Assembly: GCA_942492735.1 (NCBI GenBank)
Contig: OW818648.1
Coordinates: 3,844,001 to 3,908,000, forward strand
Source: Sporobacter sp942492735
Lineage (GTDB): Bacteria > Bacillota > Clostridia > Oscillospirales > Oscillospiraceae
Direction: 5' to 3'
Length of the DNA: 64,000 nt
The notes under the pieces: generated by a model
Seen by the model: the letters and a program-made list of their open reading frames with translations, nothing else
What the model was told of the DNA's origin: nothing
Database searches by the model: none
Translations under genes and position numbers: made by a program
Shown: one piece after another, positions 1 through 8,151 of the stretch
How positions within the stretch are numbered: position 1 is the stretch's first letter
Layout of the letters: each line of letters starts with the position of its first letter

Positions 1-859
1 TGCCAAATTCGTTGGTCGAGCGCTGCGTCATTTGCATATCGAGAGACCAGTTCTGAAAATTGCTGTCTACGCCGAAGAATGTGAAGTTCTTTCCATCCAT
101 GGCTTGACTGAAATCAATGATCCAGCCCTTTTCGTCGCTTTTCTGCTTAAACGCGTCGATCTTTTCCTGGAGCGCGTAATAAAAATCGTTTAAAAGTCTT
201 TTGGCGTTGGCGCCATCGGCGATATCGGTCCACTTTTGCTGGGTACGGTCTTGCTCATTCATCATCATTTCGCAGAACTGCTGGATCGCTGTCAGCTTGC
301 CGATCCATTCGTTTGCTTTGTTGACATTTTCGCCAATTTCTCCGGCACCGTCGACAAATCCGGTAGCCGTTTCTTTAACCCAGTCGGTCATGGAGCCTTC
401 CAGCATTGCTGCCGACGCCGTGCCGATATCGTCCCAGCTCTTGCTTTTCATATAGGTGTCGACCACCTTGAGGACAGCCACGACATTACCCGCCTGCGGC
501 ACTACCCCCGCGCTCGTCATCAGATTTTCCTTGATCCGATCAATATCTGCCTGCGTGAACTCCGAGGCCTTCTTGGCCTTATCGACCTTGCGGTGGGCTT
601 CCACGATATCAAGCTCCGTGAGGCCCTTGAGTTTCAAGGTCTCCTGTACAAGCTTGTTGATCTCCTCCTTGGAAAAAGGATACTCCTGCCGGACCACACC
701 TTCTATGCTGATGCTTCCGAACTTAAAAACAAGCGGTTCGGTGCCGGAGCTGAATTTGACCCTTGACAGGTCGACCCCAGACGCGGCGCGTGCGCTAGTG
801 GGCAAAATTAGGACCAGCAGGACAGATGCCAGCAGCAGGGCGCCTATTTTTTTAATCAT
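1..859 (-). CDS. Exported protein of unknown function (partial, runs off left edge)
   Basis: The minus-strand frame is open from an ATG at 859 to the window edge, giving about 286 residues without a stop; the 3' end is missing. The start is preceded by AAAGGA. Residues 1-26 form a signal peptide (KK, a long Leu/Val stretch, then a TSARA-A cleavage-like site) without a lipobox cysteine, so the product is probably secreted or surface-retained. The mature part is Lys/Glu-rich and predicted mostly helical; I recognise no domain. It lies 44 nt downstream of the lipoprotein gene at 904-1758 on the same strand and probably shares its transcript. Confidence 0.75.
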   Translation of the reverse strand, partial: MIKKIGALLLASVLLVLILPTSARAASGVDLSRVKFSSGTEPLVFKFGSISIEGVVRQEYPFSKEEINKLVQETLKLKGLTELDIVEAHRKVDKAKKASEFTQADIDRIKENLMTSAGVVPQAGNVVAVLKVVDTYMKSKSWDDIGTASAAMLEGSMTDWVKETATGFVDGAGEIGENVNKANEWIGKLTAIQQFCEMMMNEQDRTQQKWTDIADGANAKRLLNDFYYALQEKIDAFKQKSDEKGWIIDFSQAMDGKNFTFFGVDSNFQNWSLDMQMTQRSTNEFG

Positions 860-877
860 TTACACCATTCCTTTCAC

Positions 878-905
878 AAGAATGAAAGATTTATCTTTCA
901 TTCTT
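878..905 (-). other. Intercistronic hairpin between two exported-protein genes
   Basis: A perfect 12-bp inverted repeat (AAGAATGAAAGA / TCTTTCATTCTT, 4-nt loop) overlaps the stop codon of the upstream lipoprotein gene and ends just before the RBS of the next gene. There is no T-run, so a role in mRNA stability or translational coupling is more likely than termination. Confidence 0.5.
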
Positions 906-1758
906 ACGCCTCCCCGCTCAGTATCTCAGCAAGCCCGCCGAGGCCCTCATGCTCGGGATCGACAAACAAGCCCTCATTAACATAATAAAATGTTTTGTCG
1001 ATATCGTTCATATAGAAATGCATCAGCGCACAGCCGACGAAATTATCTCCTTCAAAAGGATTGACTGCCAGCGCGGCTTCGTAATACCGAAGTGCGCCGC
1101 GATAGTCCGTCTCGCTGGCAGCGAGCTTCTCCTTGGCCAGGGTGCGCAGATACTCATCACTGAAGTTGAGCTCATAGCGCCCAATTTTCGATTTTTCAGG
1201 CTTATAGACGGCATAGATCTGATCCTCGAGCGATATCAGCTTTTTTTTCAATGCTTTAAGCTCGCTAACGGACATGATCTCCAGAACCACAAGAGCCTCA
1301 CCGTTCTCCGCCGAAAAAGCCGGATTTATCAGTGCTTTTTCGTAGCATGCCTGAGCGTAGCCGTTCTCTGCCTCGGCGTTGTAGACAAGACCTTCGAAAT
1401 AATACGGATAGGGCGAAGCGTAATTCATTGCCGCGATCTCATCCCAGTTGTCCGGGCGCCCGCCGGCGATCTCCTCCAGCGTTTTCCCCTCACCCTTCAT
1501 ATAGAGCAGACAGTCGACGCACAGGCGCATCGCTGAGACGGAAGCCCCCGCCCAGCCGTAAGCGTAATCCGCCTGCAGCGTCAGGCCAAGCTCGGTGTAT
1601 TCGCCGCCCTGCTCGTAGAATTTTGCAAAGCCGTCGATATAAGCGCCTGCTATTTTCGCAGAGCCCGATGGTCCTGGGATACAGCCGGCAAGCGACACGA
1701 CCAGAAGAAGGCATAGAGCCATGCTCCCAAGGCGCTTCGGCAGGTGTTTATCTGACAT
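904..1758 (-). CDS. Lipoprotein with TPR-like repeats
   Basis: 284 residues. The N-terminus has a lipoprotein signal: basic KHLPKR, hydrophobic LCLLLVVS, lipobox LAGC with Cys26 as the lipidation site, so it should be anchored to the outside of the membrane. The rest is helical with TPR-like signatures, for example YYFEGLVYNAEAENGYAQAC near residue 115 and ALRYYEAALAVNP near residue 220 followed by another A-x-x-Y-x-x-E-A-L-type helix pair. TPRs are protein-interaction scaffolds; no catalytic motif is visible. It sits between two other exported proteins on the same strand (37 nt after the lipoprotein at 1796-2335, 44 nt before the gene at 1-859), suggesting one operon. Function unknown. Confidence 0.75.
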   Translation of the reverse strand: MSDKHLPKRLGSMALCLLLVVSLAGCIPGPSGSAKIAGAYIDGFAKFYEQGGEYTELGLTLQADYAYGWAGASVSAMRLCVDCLLYMKGEGKTLEEIAGGRPDNWDEIAAMNYASPYPYYFEGLVYNAEAENGYAQACYEKALINPAFSAENGEALVVLEIMSVSELKALKKKLISLEDQIYAVYKPEKSKIGRYELNFSDEYLRTLAKEKLAASETDYRGALRYYEAALAVNPFEGDNFVGCALMHFYMNDIDKTFYYVNEGLFVDPEHEGLGGLAEILSGEA

Positions 1759-1795
1759 TTCCCATCACATCCTTCCGTATTTAATATATATTTAT

Positions 1796-2335
1796 TTATT
1801 TGTTGTCCTGTACCTGAGCCTTGGCGTCCATGATGTCTTCGAGCGCAGCCTGCTGCTCCTCATCCTTCACGACACCCTCTGAAGCGCTGACCATCGTCAG
1901 AAACCGTCCGTTTACGACCGCGATGTTATACCCCGCCTCGTTGATCATATCCGCGTAATACTGCGCGCCTTCCGGCGTCTCGAATTCCATCACGGGTATA
2001 TGCGTATCGTCAATAACGACATTGAAGCTATCTGTAACACCCTCCGCAAAAGTCATTTGACTGCCGAGGAGCTCCTCAAGCTCGTATCCCGCGGCATCGG
2101 CTCTGTCCTTGATTTCATCCAGGGATTTGAACGTGCCCGCGCTAAGAGCCGGAGAGGCCGGCGGGTCTACTGTCTGTGCAGCCTCCGCATCCGGTGATGC
2201 GCTTTGCTCAGCAGGTGAATATGTATCGGGTAAAGGGATCTTCCTCACAATCTTCAGGCCGGCCTGTGCGCCGCAGCCAGAGAGCGCCGCGATGATAAAT
2301 ACCAGGATAAGAAATAGCGGGATTGTCTTTTTCAC
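1796..2335 (-). CDS. Small lipoprotein of unknown function
   Basis: 179 residues. MKK followed by a hydrophobic stretch and lipobox LSGC (Cys21) mark it as a lipoprotein. After the lipid anchor comes a low-complexity Pro/Ala/Ser/Asp linker (about residues 35-70), then a compact alpha/beta region of about 110 residues ending in a short charged helix. The globular part (stretches such as VVIDDTHIPVMEFETPEGAQ and AEYY-like helices) has the look of a small substrate- or peptide-binding domain, but I do not recognise a family. It is the first gene of the three-gene exported-protein cluster reading toward the left edge. Confidence 0.7.
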   Translation of the reverse strand: MKKTIPLFLILVFIIAALSGCGAQAGLKIVRKIPLPDTYSPAEQSASPDAEAAQTVDPPASPALSAGTFKSLDEIKDRADAAGYELEELLGSQMTFAEGVTDSFNVVIDDTHIPVMEFETPEGAQYYADMINEAGYNIAVVNGRFLTMVSASEGVVKDEEQQAALEDIMDAKAQVQDNK

Positions 2336-2450
2336 ATGCTCACTCCTTTGCGCAGCCGTGTCTAATGCGCGCGTTTTATGCTGCCAACGTCAGAATACTA
2401 TACATTTATTGTATTTTCAAGCATCGAAATTGGCAAGGTATGGCACGCAC

Positions 2451-2478
2451 AAAACCGCCGATTGTTATCGGCGGTTTT
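2451..2478 (-). terminator. Intrinsic terminator after the metal ATPase gene
   Basis: A 12-bp perfect stem (AAAACCGCCGAT / ATCGGCGGTTTT) with a TGTT loop lies 11 nt past the ATPase stop on the minus strand. The stem's A/T flank could also work on the plus strand, but no plus-strand gene ends here. Confidence 0.7.
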
Positions 2479-2488
2479 GTTGATTTTC

Positions 2489-4603
2489 TTATATTTTGTC
2501 TGTTTTAAGGACGCGCATGGCGTTCAGGACGGCGATGACAGTCACGCCGACATCGGCAAAGACGGCTTCCCATATGGTAGCGACGCCGCCCGCGCCCAAA
2601 GCGAGAACGATTACTTTAATCACCATTGCAAAGATTATGTTCTGCCAAACGATTTGGCGTGTGCGTTTGGCTATTTTGATAGCTGTCACCAGTTTGGACG
2701 GTTCATCGGTCATGATCACAATATCGGCCGCTTCAATGGCTGCGTCGGAACCGATGCCGCCCATTGCGACACCGATATCCGCGCGGGCCAGTACCGGCGC
2801 GTCATTGATCCCGTCACCGACAAAAATGAGCTTGCTGTTGCGGGGCTTTTCGGCGTCTAGCCGTTCAAGCTCCTCGACCTTTTGGTTGGGCAGCAGCTCG
2901 GCGTAAACCGCATCGAGTCCTAAATCCAATCCGATGCGATCCCCGACCGCCTTACTGTCGCCTGTGAGCATGACAAGCCTCCGGACGCCGAGACTTCTGA
3001 GCGACGCAACAGCGCTCTTACTGTCGTCCTTGAGCCGATCGGAAATGACGATATACCCCGCATACGCGCCGTTGACAGCAATATGGACGTTTGTACCGGT
3101 CTCAGCTTCCTCTTGAAGCGTGATCTGCTCGCGAACCATCAGCCGAGCGTTACCCGCTATTATATTCCTGCCTTGGACAGCAACCTTAATGCCGAAGCCT
3201 GCGATTTCCTCATACGCCGAAATATCGTCCTTATTGATTTCTTTGCCATACGCCTTCAGGATTGAAAGCGCGATGGGGTGGGATGAATAGCATTCGGCGT
3301 ATGCGGCGTATTCCAACAGATCGATTCCTGCGGCACTTTCCGAATTTTTCACCTTTGTCACTTCAAATACACCCTTGGTGAGCGTACCTGTTTTATCAAA
3401 AACGACGGTATCAACATTATTGAGCGCCTCAAGATAATTGCTGCCCTTGATGAGGATACCGTTTTTAGACGCGCCGCCGATACCGCCGAAAAAACCGAGC
3501 GGAATGGAGATGACCAAGGCGCACGGGCAGGAGACGACAAGGAATACCAGCGCCCTGTTGATCCAGTCAGCAAAAACGGCGCCGGGGATAAAAAGCGGGG
3601 GAACAAACGCGAGCGCAACAGCGATGAAAACGACGGTCGGCGTATAGACCCGCGCAAATTTCGTAATGAAATTTTCTGTCGGGGCTTTTTTGCTGCTTGC
3701 GTTTTGAACAAGGTCAAGGATTTTTGATACCGTTGATTCACCGAATTCTTTTGTGACCATTATCGTCAAAAGTCCGTTTTTGTTTATCGAACCGGATAAA
3801 ACGTCATCTCCGGCTTCAACGTCCCGCGGCAAAGACTCACCGGTTAAAGCGGACGTATCCAGCATGGACCTGCCTTCAACGACCTTACCGTCCAAAGGTA
3901 CCTTTTCACCCGGTTTTACGAGGATTAGATCACCGACAGATACTTCTTCCGGCGATACCCTATTGATCTCGTCACCGCGCTTGAGGTTTGCGAAATCGGG
4001 ACGGATATCCATTAATGTTTCAATCGATTTCCTTGAGCGGCTGACGGCCACATCCTCAAAGATCATGCCCACCTGATAAAAAAGCATGACGGCCACACCT
4101 TCGGGGAATTCTCCTATCGCAAAAGCGCCGATCGTCGCAAGGCTCATGAGGAAATTCTCGTCAAACACCTGCCCGCGGGTAATATTCCTTGCGGCCTTTA
4201 ACAGGACGTCGCCTCCGGCTAATATGTAGCCGATAAAAAATATAGAAAACTCAGCCCAGATCGGGAAATTTATAAGCAGCGCTGTGAGGAAAAATACCGC
4301 GCTGATACCAAGCCGAAGCATTTTGTGCTTATTGATGCCCTCGTGTTCATGTTCGCCCGCCTGCTTTCCTGCTTCGACAACATGGATATCTGACTCAATC
4401 TGCCGCGCGATCTCTGACGCTTGTTCAATTATCGAATTCAGTTCGTGCTGATGATGCGCTTCAATCGTCAGCCTCTGTGAAACAAAGTCAAGGGCGGCGG
4501 ATTTTATTCCGGGTAAACCGGTGACTTGCTTTTCGATCTTCGCGGCGCAGTTGGCGCAGCCAAGCCCTTCGAGTATAAGAACTCTTTTCGTTGTACTTGA
4601 CAT
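2489..4603 (-). CDS. cadA: P1B-type heavy-metal efflux ATPase (Zn/Cd/Pb, CadA/ZntA type)
   Basis: 704 residues, normal length for the family. In order: an N-terminal heavy-metal-associated domain with GLGCANC (Cys16, Cys19); a His-rich linker (HEHEGINKHK, about residues 83-95); transmembrane helices; the actuator motif TGES near 254; the intramembrane metal site CPC near 359-361; the phosphorylation motif DKTGT near 403; the HP motif (SSHPIA); and GDGINDAP toward the C-terminus. These show an ATP-driven transporter that pumps divalent soft metals out of the cell. CPC with an upstream ArsR-type CadC-like regulator favours Cd/Zn/Pb over Cu. It begins 23 nt after the regulator gene stop and is co-transcribed with it from the promoter at 5048-5076. 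Confidence 0.93.
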   Translation of the reverse strand: MSSTTKRVLILEGLGCANCAAKIEKQVTGLPGIKSAALDFVSQRLTIEAHHQHELNSIIEQASEIARQIESDIHVVEAGKQAGEHEHEGINKHKMLRLGISAVFFLTALLINFPIWAEFSIFFIGYILAGGDVLLKAARNITRGQVFDENFLMSLATIGAFAIGEFPEGVAVMLFYQVGMIFEDVAVSRSRKSIETLMDIRPDFANLKRGDEINRVSPEEVSVGDLILVKPGEKVPLDGKVVEGRSMLDTSALTGESLPRDVEAGDDVLSGSINKNGLLTIMVTKEFGESTVSKILDLVQNASSKKAPTENFITKFARVYTPTVVFIAVALAFVPPLFIPGAVFADWINRALVFLVVSCPCALVISIPLGFFGGIGGASKNGILIKGSNYLEALNNVDTVVFDKTGTLTKGVFEVTKVKNSESAAGIDLLEYAAYAECYSSHPIALSILKAYGKEINKDDISAYEEIAGFGIKVAVQGRNIIAGNARLMVREQITLQEEAETGTNVHIAVNGAYAGYIVISDRLKDDSKSAVASLRSLGVRRLVMLTGDSKAVGDRIGLDLGLDAVYAELLPNQKVEELERLDAEKPRNSKLIFVGDGINDAPVLARADIGVAMGGIGSDAAIEAADIVIMTDEPSKLVTAIKIAKRTRQIVWQNIIFAMVIKVIVLALGAGGVATIWEAVFADVGVTVIAVLNAMRVLKTDKI

Positions 4604-4626
4604 TTCATTGCTTCCTTCTATTCTTG

Positions 4627-4986
4627 TTACTCTGTGATATGAATGAGTCCCTGATCGAAAATCTGCCTGATGTGTTCGTCATCAAGCGAATAATAAACGA
4701 CTTTTCCGTCTTTTCTGTGCTTCACCAACCGGGCCTGCTTGAGAACCCTGAGCTGATGAGACATTGCCGACTGCGAGACATTCAACAGCGCGGCAATATC
4801 GCAGACGCACATCTCCGATTCCGATAAGGCCCAAAGAATCCGTATTCTCGTTGAATCCCCGAAAACCTTAAAAAGCTCCGCGAGTTCGTAAAGATTGACT
4901 TCGTCAGGCATTTTGAGCCGAACGCAGTTGATGACGTCTTCATGGATTATACTGCAGCTGCATATATCATTCTGGTCTTCTAACAT
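4627..4986 (-). CDS. cadC: ArsR/SmtB-family metal-sensing repressor (CadC type)
   Basis: 119 residues from the ATG at 4986, chosen because AAGAGGTG lies 7 nt upstream; a longer frame exists but its extra N-terminus covers the promoter and downstream operator. A winged HTH is clear (ESEMCVCDIAALLNVSQSAM SHQLRVL region). The sequence carries both classic metal sites: an N-terminal CSC plus the CVC of the recognition-region helix (the Cd/Pb site of CadC) and a C-terminal D-x-H ... H-x-x-E helix (DDEHIRQIFDQGLIHITE, the Zn site of SmtB/CzrA). It should repress its own promoter and cadA and release DNA on metal binding. Two matching operators lie upstream. Confidence 0.92.
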   Translation of the reverse strand: MLEDQNDICSCSIIHEDVINCVRLKMPDEVNLYELAELFKVFGDSTRIRILWALSESEMCVCDIAALLNVSQSAMSHQLRVLKQARLVKHRKDGKVVYYSLDDEHIRQIFDQGLIHITE

Positions 4987-5016
4987 CGTGACACCTCTTA
5001 TAATATTTAGCTCATT

Positions 5017-5099
5017 ATATGAATATGTGTTCACATGATCCGATTTTATTATATGCTTCAAACATCAGCGTGTCAATAGATATATGAATATATGTTCAT
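5017..5099 (-). promoter_or_regulatory. cadC-cadA promoter flanked by two ArsR-type operators
   Basis: Minus-strand -35 TTGACA (5076-5071) and -10 TATAAT (5053-5048) are both perfect consensus with a 17-nt spacer. Two copies of an imperfect palindrome of the SmtB/CadC type, TGAATATGTGTTCA (within 5017-5036) and TGAATATATGTTCA (within 5082-5099), sit just downstream of the -10 and just upstream of the -35. Their centres are 65 bp apart. This layout would let the repressor clamp both sides of an otherwise very strong promoter. Confidence 0.85.
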
Positions 5100-5122
5100 G
5101 TGTTCTTGTATAAAGCACAGCA

Positions 5123-5169
5123 AAACCCGTCTCCACATCATCGTTCGCGACGTTATAAGAGACGGGTTT
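5123..5169 (-). terminator. Terminator of the MarR-MFS operon
   Basis: An 11-bp stem (AAACCCGTCTC / GAGACGGGTTT) with a 25-nt loop begins 6 nt beyond the MFS stop codon and is followed on the minus strand by a T-containing tail. It separates the transporter operon from the cad promoter. Confidence 0.6.
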
Positions 5170-5174
5170 GTTAT

Positions 5175-6395
5175 TTATATGACGACGGACGTGTTTATGG
5201 CGTTCTGCCGGGGCTTCACCTTAATGATGATGATGAAGACGACGAGTGCGATGACGATCGGCACGATCATCACTCTATACATCTGCACATATCCCAGGAG
5301 TTCGCTGCCGGAGACCTTTTGGATATTCGTGGTCATAAAACCCGCAAGCGCCGGGCCGACGATATTACCGCAGTCGACGCCGATGAAGTTGGTATTGCCC
5401 GCTGCGCCGCGCTGTTCCCTGGGGACACGCGTCATGCACAGAGCCTGAAGTGCGGGCACGCAGATGCCGTATCCAAAAGCGCAGAGCGCGCCGGCCAGCA
5501 AAAAGAGCGGAAGCGAATCCGCGATACTGATGATCACGAACGATAGGGCGAACAGCATAATCCCGGGGATGATTGTTTTATCAAAGCCGTACCGGTCGGC
5601 AATCTTACCGGCGATCGGCCTTGAAACGAAAAGACAGAGCGCGTATGCGGTAAAAAATAAGCCGATATCCTCGATACCGCGCATCCCGCCGTAGATCGCG
5701 ATAAAAAAGTTGATACTTGAATAAGCCACCGTGATGAAAAAGATGACGATGGTCGGTCCCAACACTTCAGGCACAATGATTTTCTTGAGTGAAAGGCGGA
5801 ATTGTTCCGTTCTTTCAGGCGCGCCCGATGACAGGCGCATACAGAGTATAAGGCAGACCGCTAAAAGCCCGGCAATGATAAAGAAGGTCATATTATAGCC
5901 GATGAGCACCGACAGCTTCAGCCCGACGGCGGGTCCTATAGCTGTCGCCATAGCAGAGGCAAGCGTATAGGCGCTGATACCGGACGCTATTTTACTCTCC
6001 GGTAAGGCGTTGCTCGCCATGGCGATGCCGAGCGGCACCGCAACGCCGATACTGACACCGTGCAGCAGCCGCGCCGCTATGATGACGGGGATGCTTTTGG
6101 CAAAACCGTAACCGATAAAAGCCACTACCAGAAGGCCGATCGCGACCGACAGCAGACGCCCCTTTCTGAAATAGTCCATCGCCGGCCCCGCGACCGGACG
6201 GATCAGCAGCGCCGTGATGGCGAACATGCCGGACACCACGCCGACGACATTAGGCGCAGCGCCTAAAGAATCGGCATACTTGGGGATGAGCGTATTCATC
6301 ATGTACTGACCAATACTCATGATAAGATTGATAATCAGGATATTGATGAACCTTTGATTCCAAATTGTTTCCTTGTTTTGAACGCGCTTTGTCAA
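5175..6395 (-). CDS. MFS-family efflux transporter
   Basis: 406 residues with the hydrophobic pattern of 12 transmembrane helices and the MFS loop 2-3 signature region (RPVAGPAMDYFRKGRLL) repeated in the second half (RPIAGKIADRYGFDK). It is a proton-coupled secondary transporter of the drug-efflux (YfcJ/EmrD-like) type; the substrate cannot be read from sequence. It follows the MarR regulator gene by 21 nt on the same strand, the usual arrangement of a self-regulated efflux system. The adjacent URO-D-like genes are divergent, so substrate linkage to them is possible but only inferred. Confidence 0.85.
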   Translation of the reverse strand: MTKRVQNKETIWNQRFINILIINLIMSIGQYMMNTLIPKYADSLGAAPNVVGVVSGMFAITALLIRPVAGPAMDYFRKGRLLSVAIGLLVVAFIGYGFAKSIPVIIAARLLHGVSIGVAVPLGIAMASNALPESKIASGISAYTLASAMATAIGPAVGLKLSVLIGYNMTFFIIAGLLAVCLILCMRLSSGAPERTEQFRLSLKKIIVPEVLGPTIVIFFITVAYSSINFFIAIYGGMRGIEDIGLFFTAYALCLFVSRPIAGKIADRYGFDKTIIPGIMLFALSFVIISIADSLPLFLLAGALCAFGYGICVPALQALCMTRVPREQRGAAGNTNFIGVDCGNIVGPALAGFMTTNIQKVSGSELLGYVQMYRVMIVPIVIALVVFIIIIKVKPRQNAINTSVVI

Positions 6396-6416
6396 TTTAT
6401 CCGCATCTCATTTCTT

Positions 6417-6866
6417 TTATTCTTCGTTGCTATTGAGCAGGTTTCTATAAATCCGATCCAAACAATGTGCAGCCTGTTCTTTTTCCGCTGCCGTAAATCC
6501 GTGGAAGCACTTGTCTTCTATCAGCCGATCGACACTGTCAATTTTGGTCAGAGTCGTGTGACCCAGCGGTGTTATAAATACCTGCAGGTTGCGTCGGCTG
6601 CCAGGCTCAGCTTTTCTTTCTATCAGCTTCCTGTCTTCCATTTTTTCAAGCACCTCTGTGACGGTGGCCGGCTTCATATGGCAGCCGTCACAGATTTCGC
6701 GCTGAATGCAGCCGTTATGTGATTTTAAGTAGCGCAGTATTCGGGGCTGACCCTGGGTCACATCAATTTTCGTCAGTTCAGTATATGATTTCTGCATATG
6801 CCGGCGGCTCAGTTGTCCCAGCAAACGGTTCAATTCTCCATTGACCACGAAAACATCTCCTGTCAT
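6417..6866 (-). CDS. MarR-family transcriptional regulator
   Basis: 149 residues. A winged-HTH core is visible: the recognition region ICDGCHMKPATVTEVLEKMEDRKLIERK followed by the wing AEPGSRRNLQVFITPLG, with N- and C-terminal dimerisation helices. MarR proteins repress drug or aromatic-compound responsive genes and release DNA on ligand binding. It is the first gene of a two-gene operon with the MFS transporter. A TTAG-TGTA-CTAA dyad overlaps the downstream flank of its -10 box, consistent with autorepression. Confidence 0.88.
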   Translation of the reverse strand: MTGDVFVVNGELNRLLGQLSRRHMQKSYTELTKIDVTQGQPRILRYLKSHNGCIQREICDGCHMKPATVTEVLEKMEDRKLIERKAEPGSRRNLQVFITPLGHTTLTKIDSVDRLIEDKCFHGFTAAEKEQAAHCLDRIYRNLLNSNEE

Positions 6867-6885
6867 TTTGTTCGGTCCCTAATTG

Positions 6886-6927
6886 TTAGTGTACTAATAT
6901 TATAACGGACGTTCTTCTGAAGGGCAA
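6886..6927 (-). promoter_or_regulatory. marR-MFS promoter with dyad operator
   Basis: Minus strand: -35 TTGCCC (6927-6922), 17-nt spacer, -10 TATAAT (6904-6899), then the imperfect palindrome TTAGTACACTAA (6897-6886) across the expected start of transcription. A MarR dimer bound there would block RNA polymerase. Confidence 0.7.
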
Positions 6928-7035
6928 TGATAAAATTCCACAAGATAAGTGCGCAAAGATATTGAAGATTTTAGACAGATGCACTATGATAAGGGTAACG
7001 AAAATATACCCATCATTATGAGGAGGCTTGACGCA

Positions 7036-8130
7036 ATGCCCATTCCGAAATTCGACCAAAAAGAGCTCACCATTGCATCAGAAGTACCCAGCAGGTTCGG
7101 CGGCCCCAACATACCGGTTTACAGCTATCCGGTTACACCGAAAGAAGCATGCCGCGGCGCGTACACGAAAAAGGCGGTCTGGCAAATCGGCGGCGCCGGC
7201 TCGGAAACGGTGATGTTCACCCCGAAGATCAATCCGGATAATATCGCCCGCGCGTTTGCCTTCGATGCCACCTTTGTCCCCGGCGTGTCAAACCAGTCCG
7301 GCGGCAAGGACATGTTCGGCATCGACTGGGAATACGTCCCCCAGGTCGGCGGTTCGATGGTCCGCCCGGGCAAACCGTTTATAGAAGACGCCAACGAGCT
7401 TAAAGACAAGGTCGTTTGGCCGGATATCGACAGCTGGGACTGGGAGGACAGCGGCAAAGTCAACGCATCGTATCTCAAACCGGAGCTTTTCAATTCCAGC
7501 ATGTTCCTCAACGGCTGGTATGAACGGCTTATCTCCTTTATGGATTTTGAAGGCGCCATAGTCGCCCTGATCGACGAAGACCAAAAGGATGCCGTTAAGG
7601 ATTTTTTCGATAAGCTCTCTGATCTGTACATCAGGATATTGGACAAATACATCACCTATTTCCCGCAGCTCGATGTTATCAACATGCATGATGATTGGGG
7701 TTCCCAGAAGGAAACGTTCTTCTCCCCCGCAACTGCCGAAGAGATGATCGTCCCATATATGAAGCGTGTTACCGATTTCATTCATGCCAAGGGCAAATTC
7801 ACCGAGCTGCACAGCTGCGGCCAGCTGCTTAAGCAGGTGCCCAATATGATCGCCGCCGGCTGGGACGCCTGGACTCCGCAGCTGATGAACGATACCCAAA
7901 AAATCTACGAGCTCTACGGCGACAAGATTCTCATCGCCGTCGCGCCCGACATGTTTGACCCCCTCACGACAAGCGAGGATGAACAACGGGCGCTGGCCAA
8001 AGCGTATGCCGAAAAGTTCTGCCGGCCCGACAAGCCCTCAACCCTCAATATGTACGCCGCCTTCGGCTTGCTGACGCCCGTCTACAGAGAAGAGCTCTAC
8101 AAGCAGTCGCGCATCTGTTACAGCCGCTAA
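7036..8130 (+). CDS. URO-D/MtaA-family protein (probable corrinoid-linked methyltransferase)
   Basis: 364 residues from the ATG at 7036, chosen because AGGAGG sits 9 nt upstream and because the start then aligns with the paralogue at 27173 (IPKF vs IPEF). The frame extends upstream to a GTG at 6949 with no RBS. The protein has the TIM-barrel look of the uroporphyrinogen decarboxylase superfamily; the ELHSCGQ stretch near residue 260 gives the H-x-C-G zinc motif of MtaA/CmuA-type methyltransferases rather than haem-pathway HemE. These enzymes move methyl groups between corrinoid proteins and thiols. No corrinoid-binding protein is encoded nearby. Paired with the next gene, and closely similar to 27173-28276 (identical runs such as GGSMVRPGKP and EEMIVPYMKRVTD). 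Confidence 0.85.
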   Translation: MPIPKFDQKELTIASEVPSRFGGPNIPVYSYPVTPKEACRGAYTKKAVWQIGGAGSETVMFTPKINPDNIARAFAFDATFVPGVSNQSGGKDMFGIDWEYVPQVGGSMVRPGKPFIEDANELKDKVVWPDIDSWDWEDSGKVNASYLKPELFNSSMFLNGWYERLISFMDFEGAIVALIDEDQKDAVKDFFDKLSDLYIRILDKYITYFPQLDVINMHDDWGSQKETFFSPATAEEMIVPYMKRVTDFIHAKGKFTELHSCGQLLKQVPNMIAAGWDAWTPQLMNDTQKIYELYGDKILIAVAPDMFDPLTTSEDEQRALAKAYAEKFCRPDKPSTLNMYAAFGLLTPVYREELYKQSRICYSR

Positions 8131-8151
8131 AACGATAAGGAGGCATATACT

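Noticed and set aside
6949..7035. Upstream GTG extension of the first URO-D-like gene
   Set aside because: No RBS, no match to the N-terminus of the paralogue at 27173, and an AGGAGG sits correctly before the ATG at 7036.
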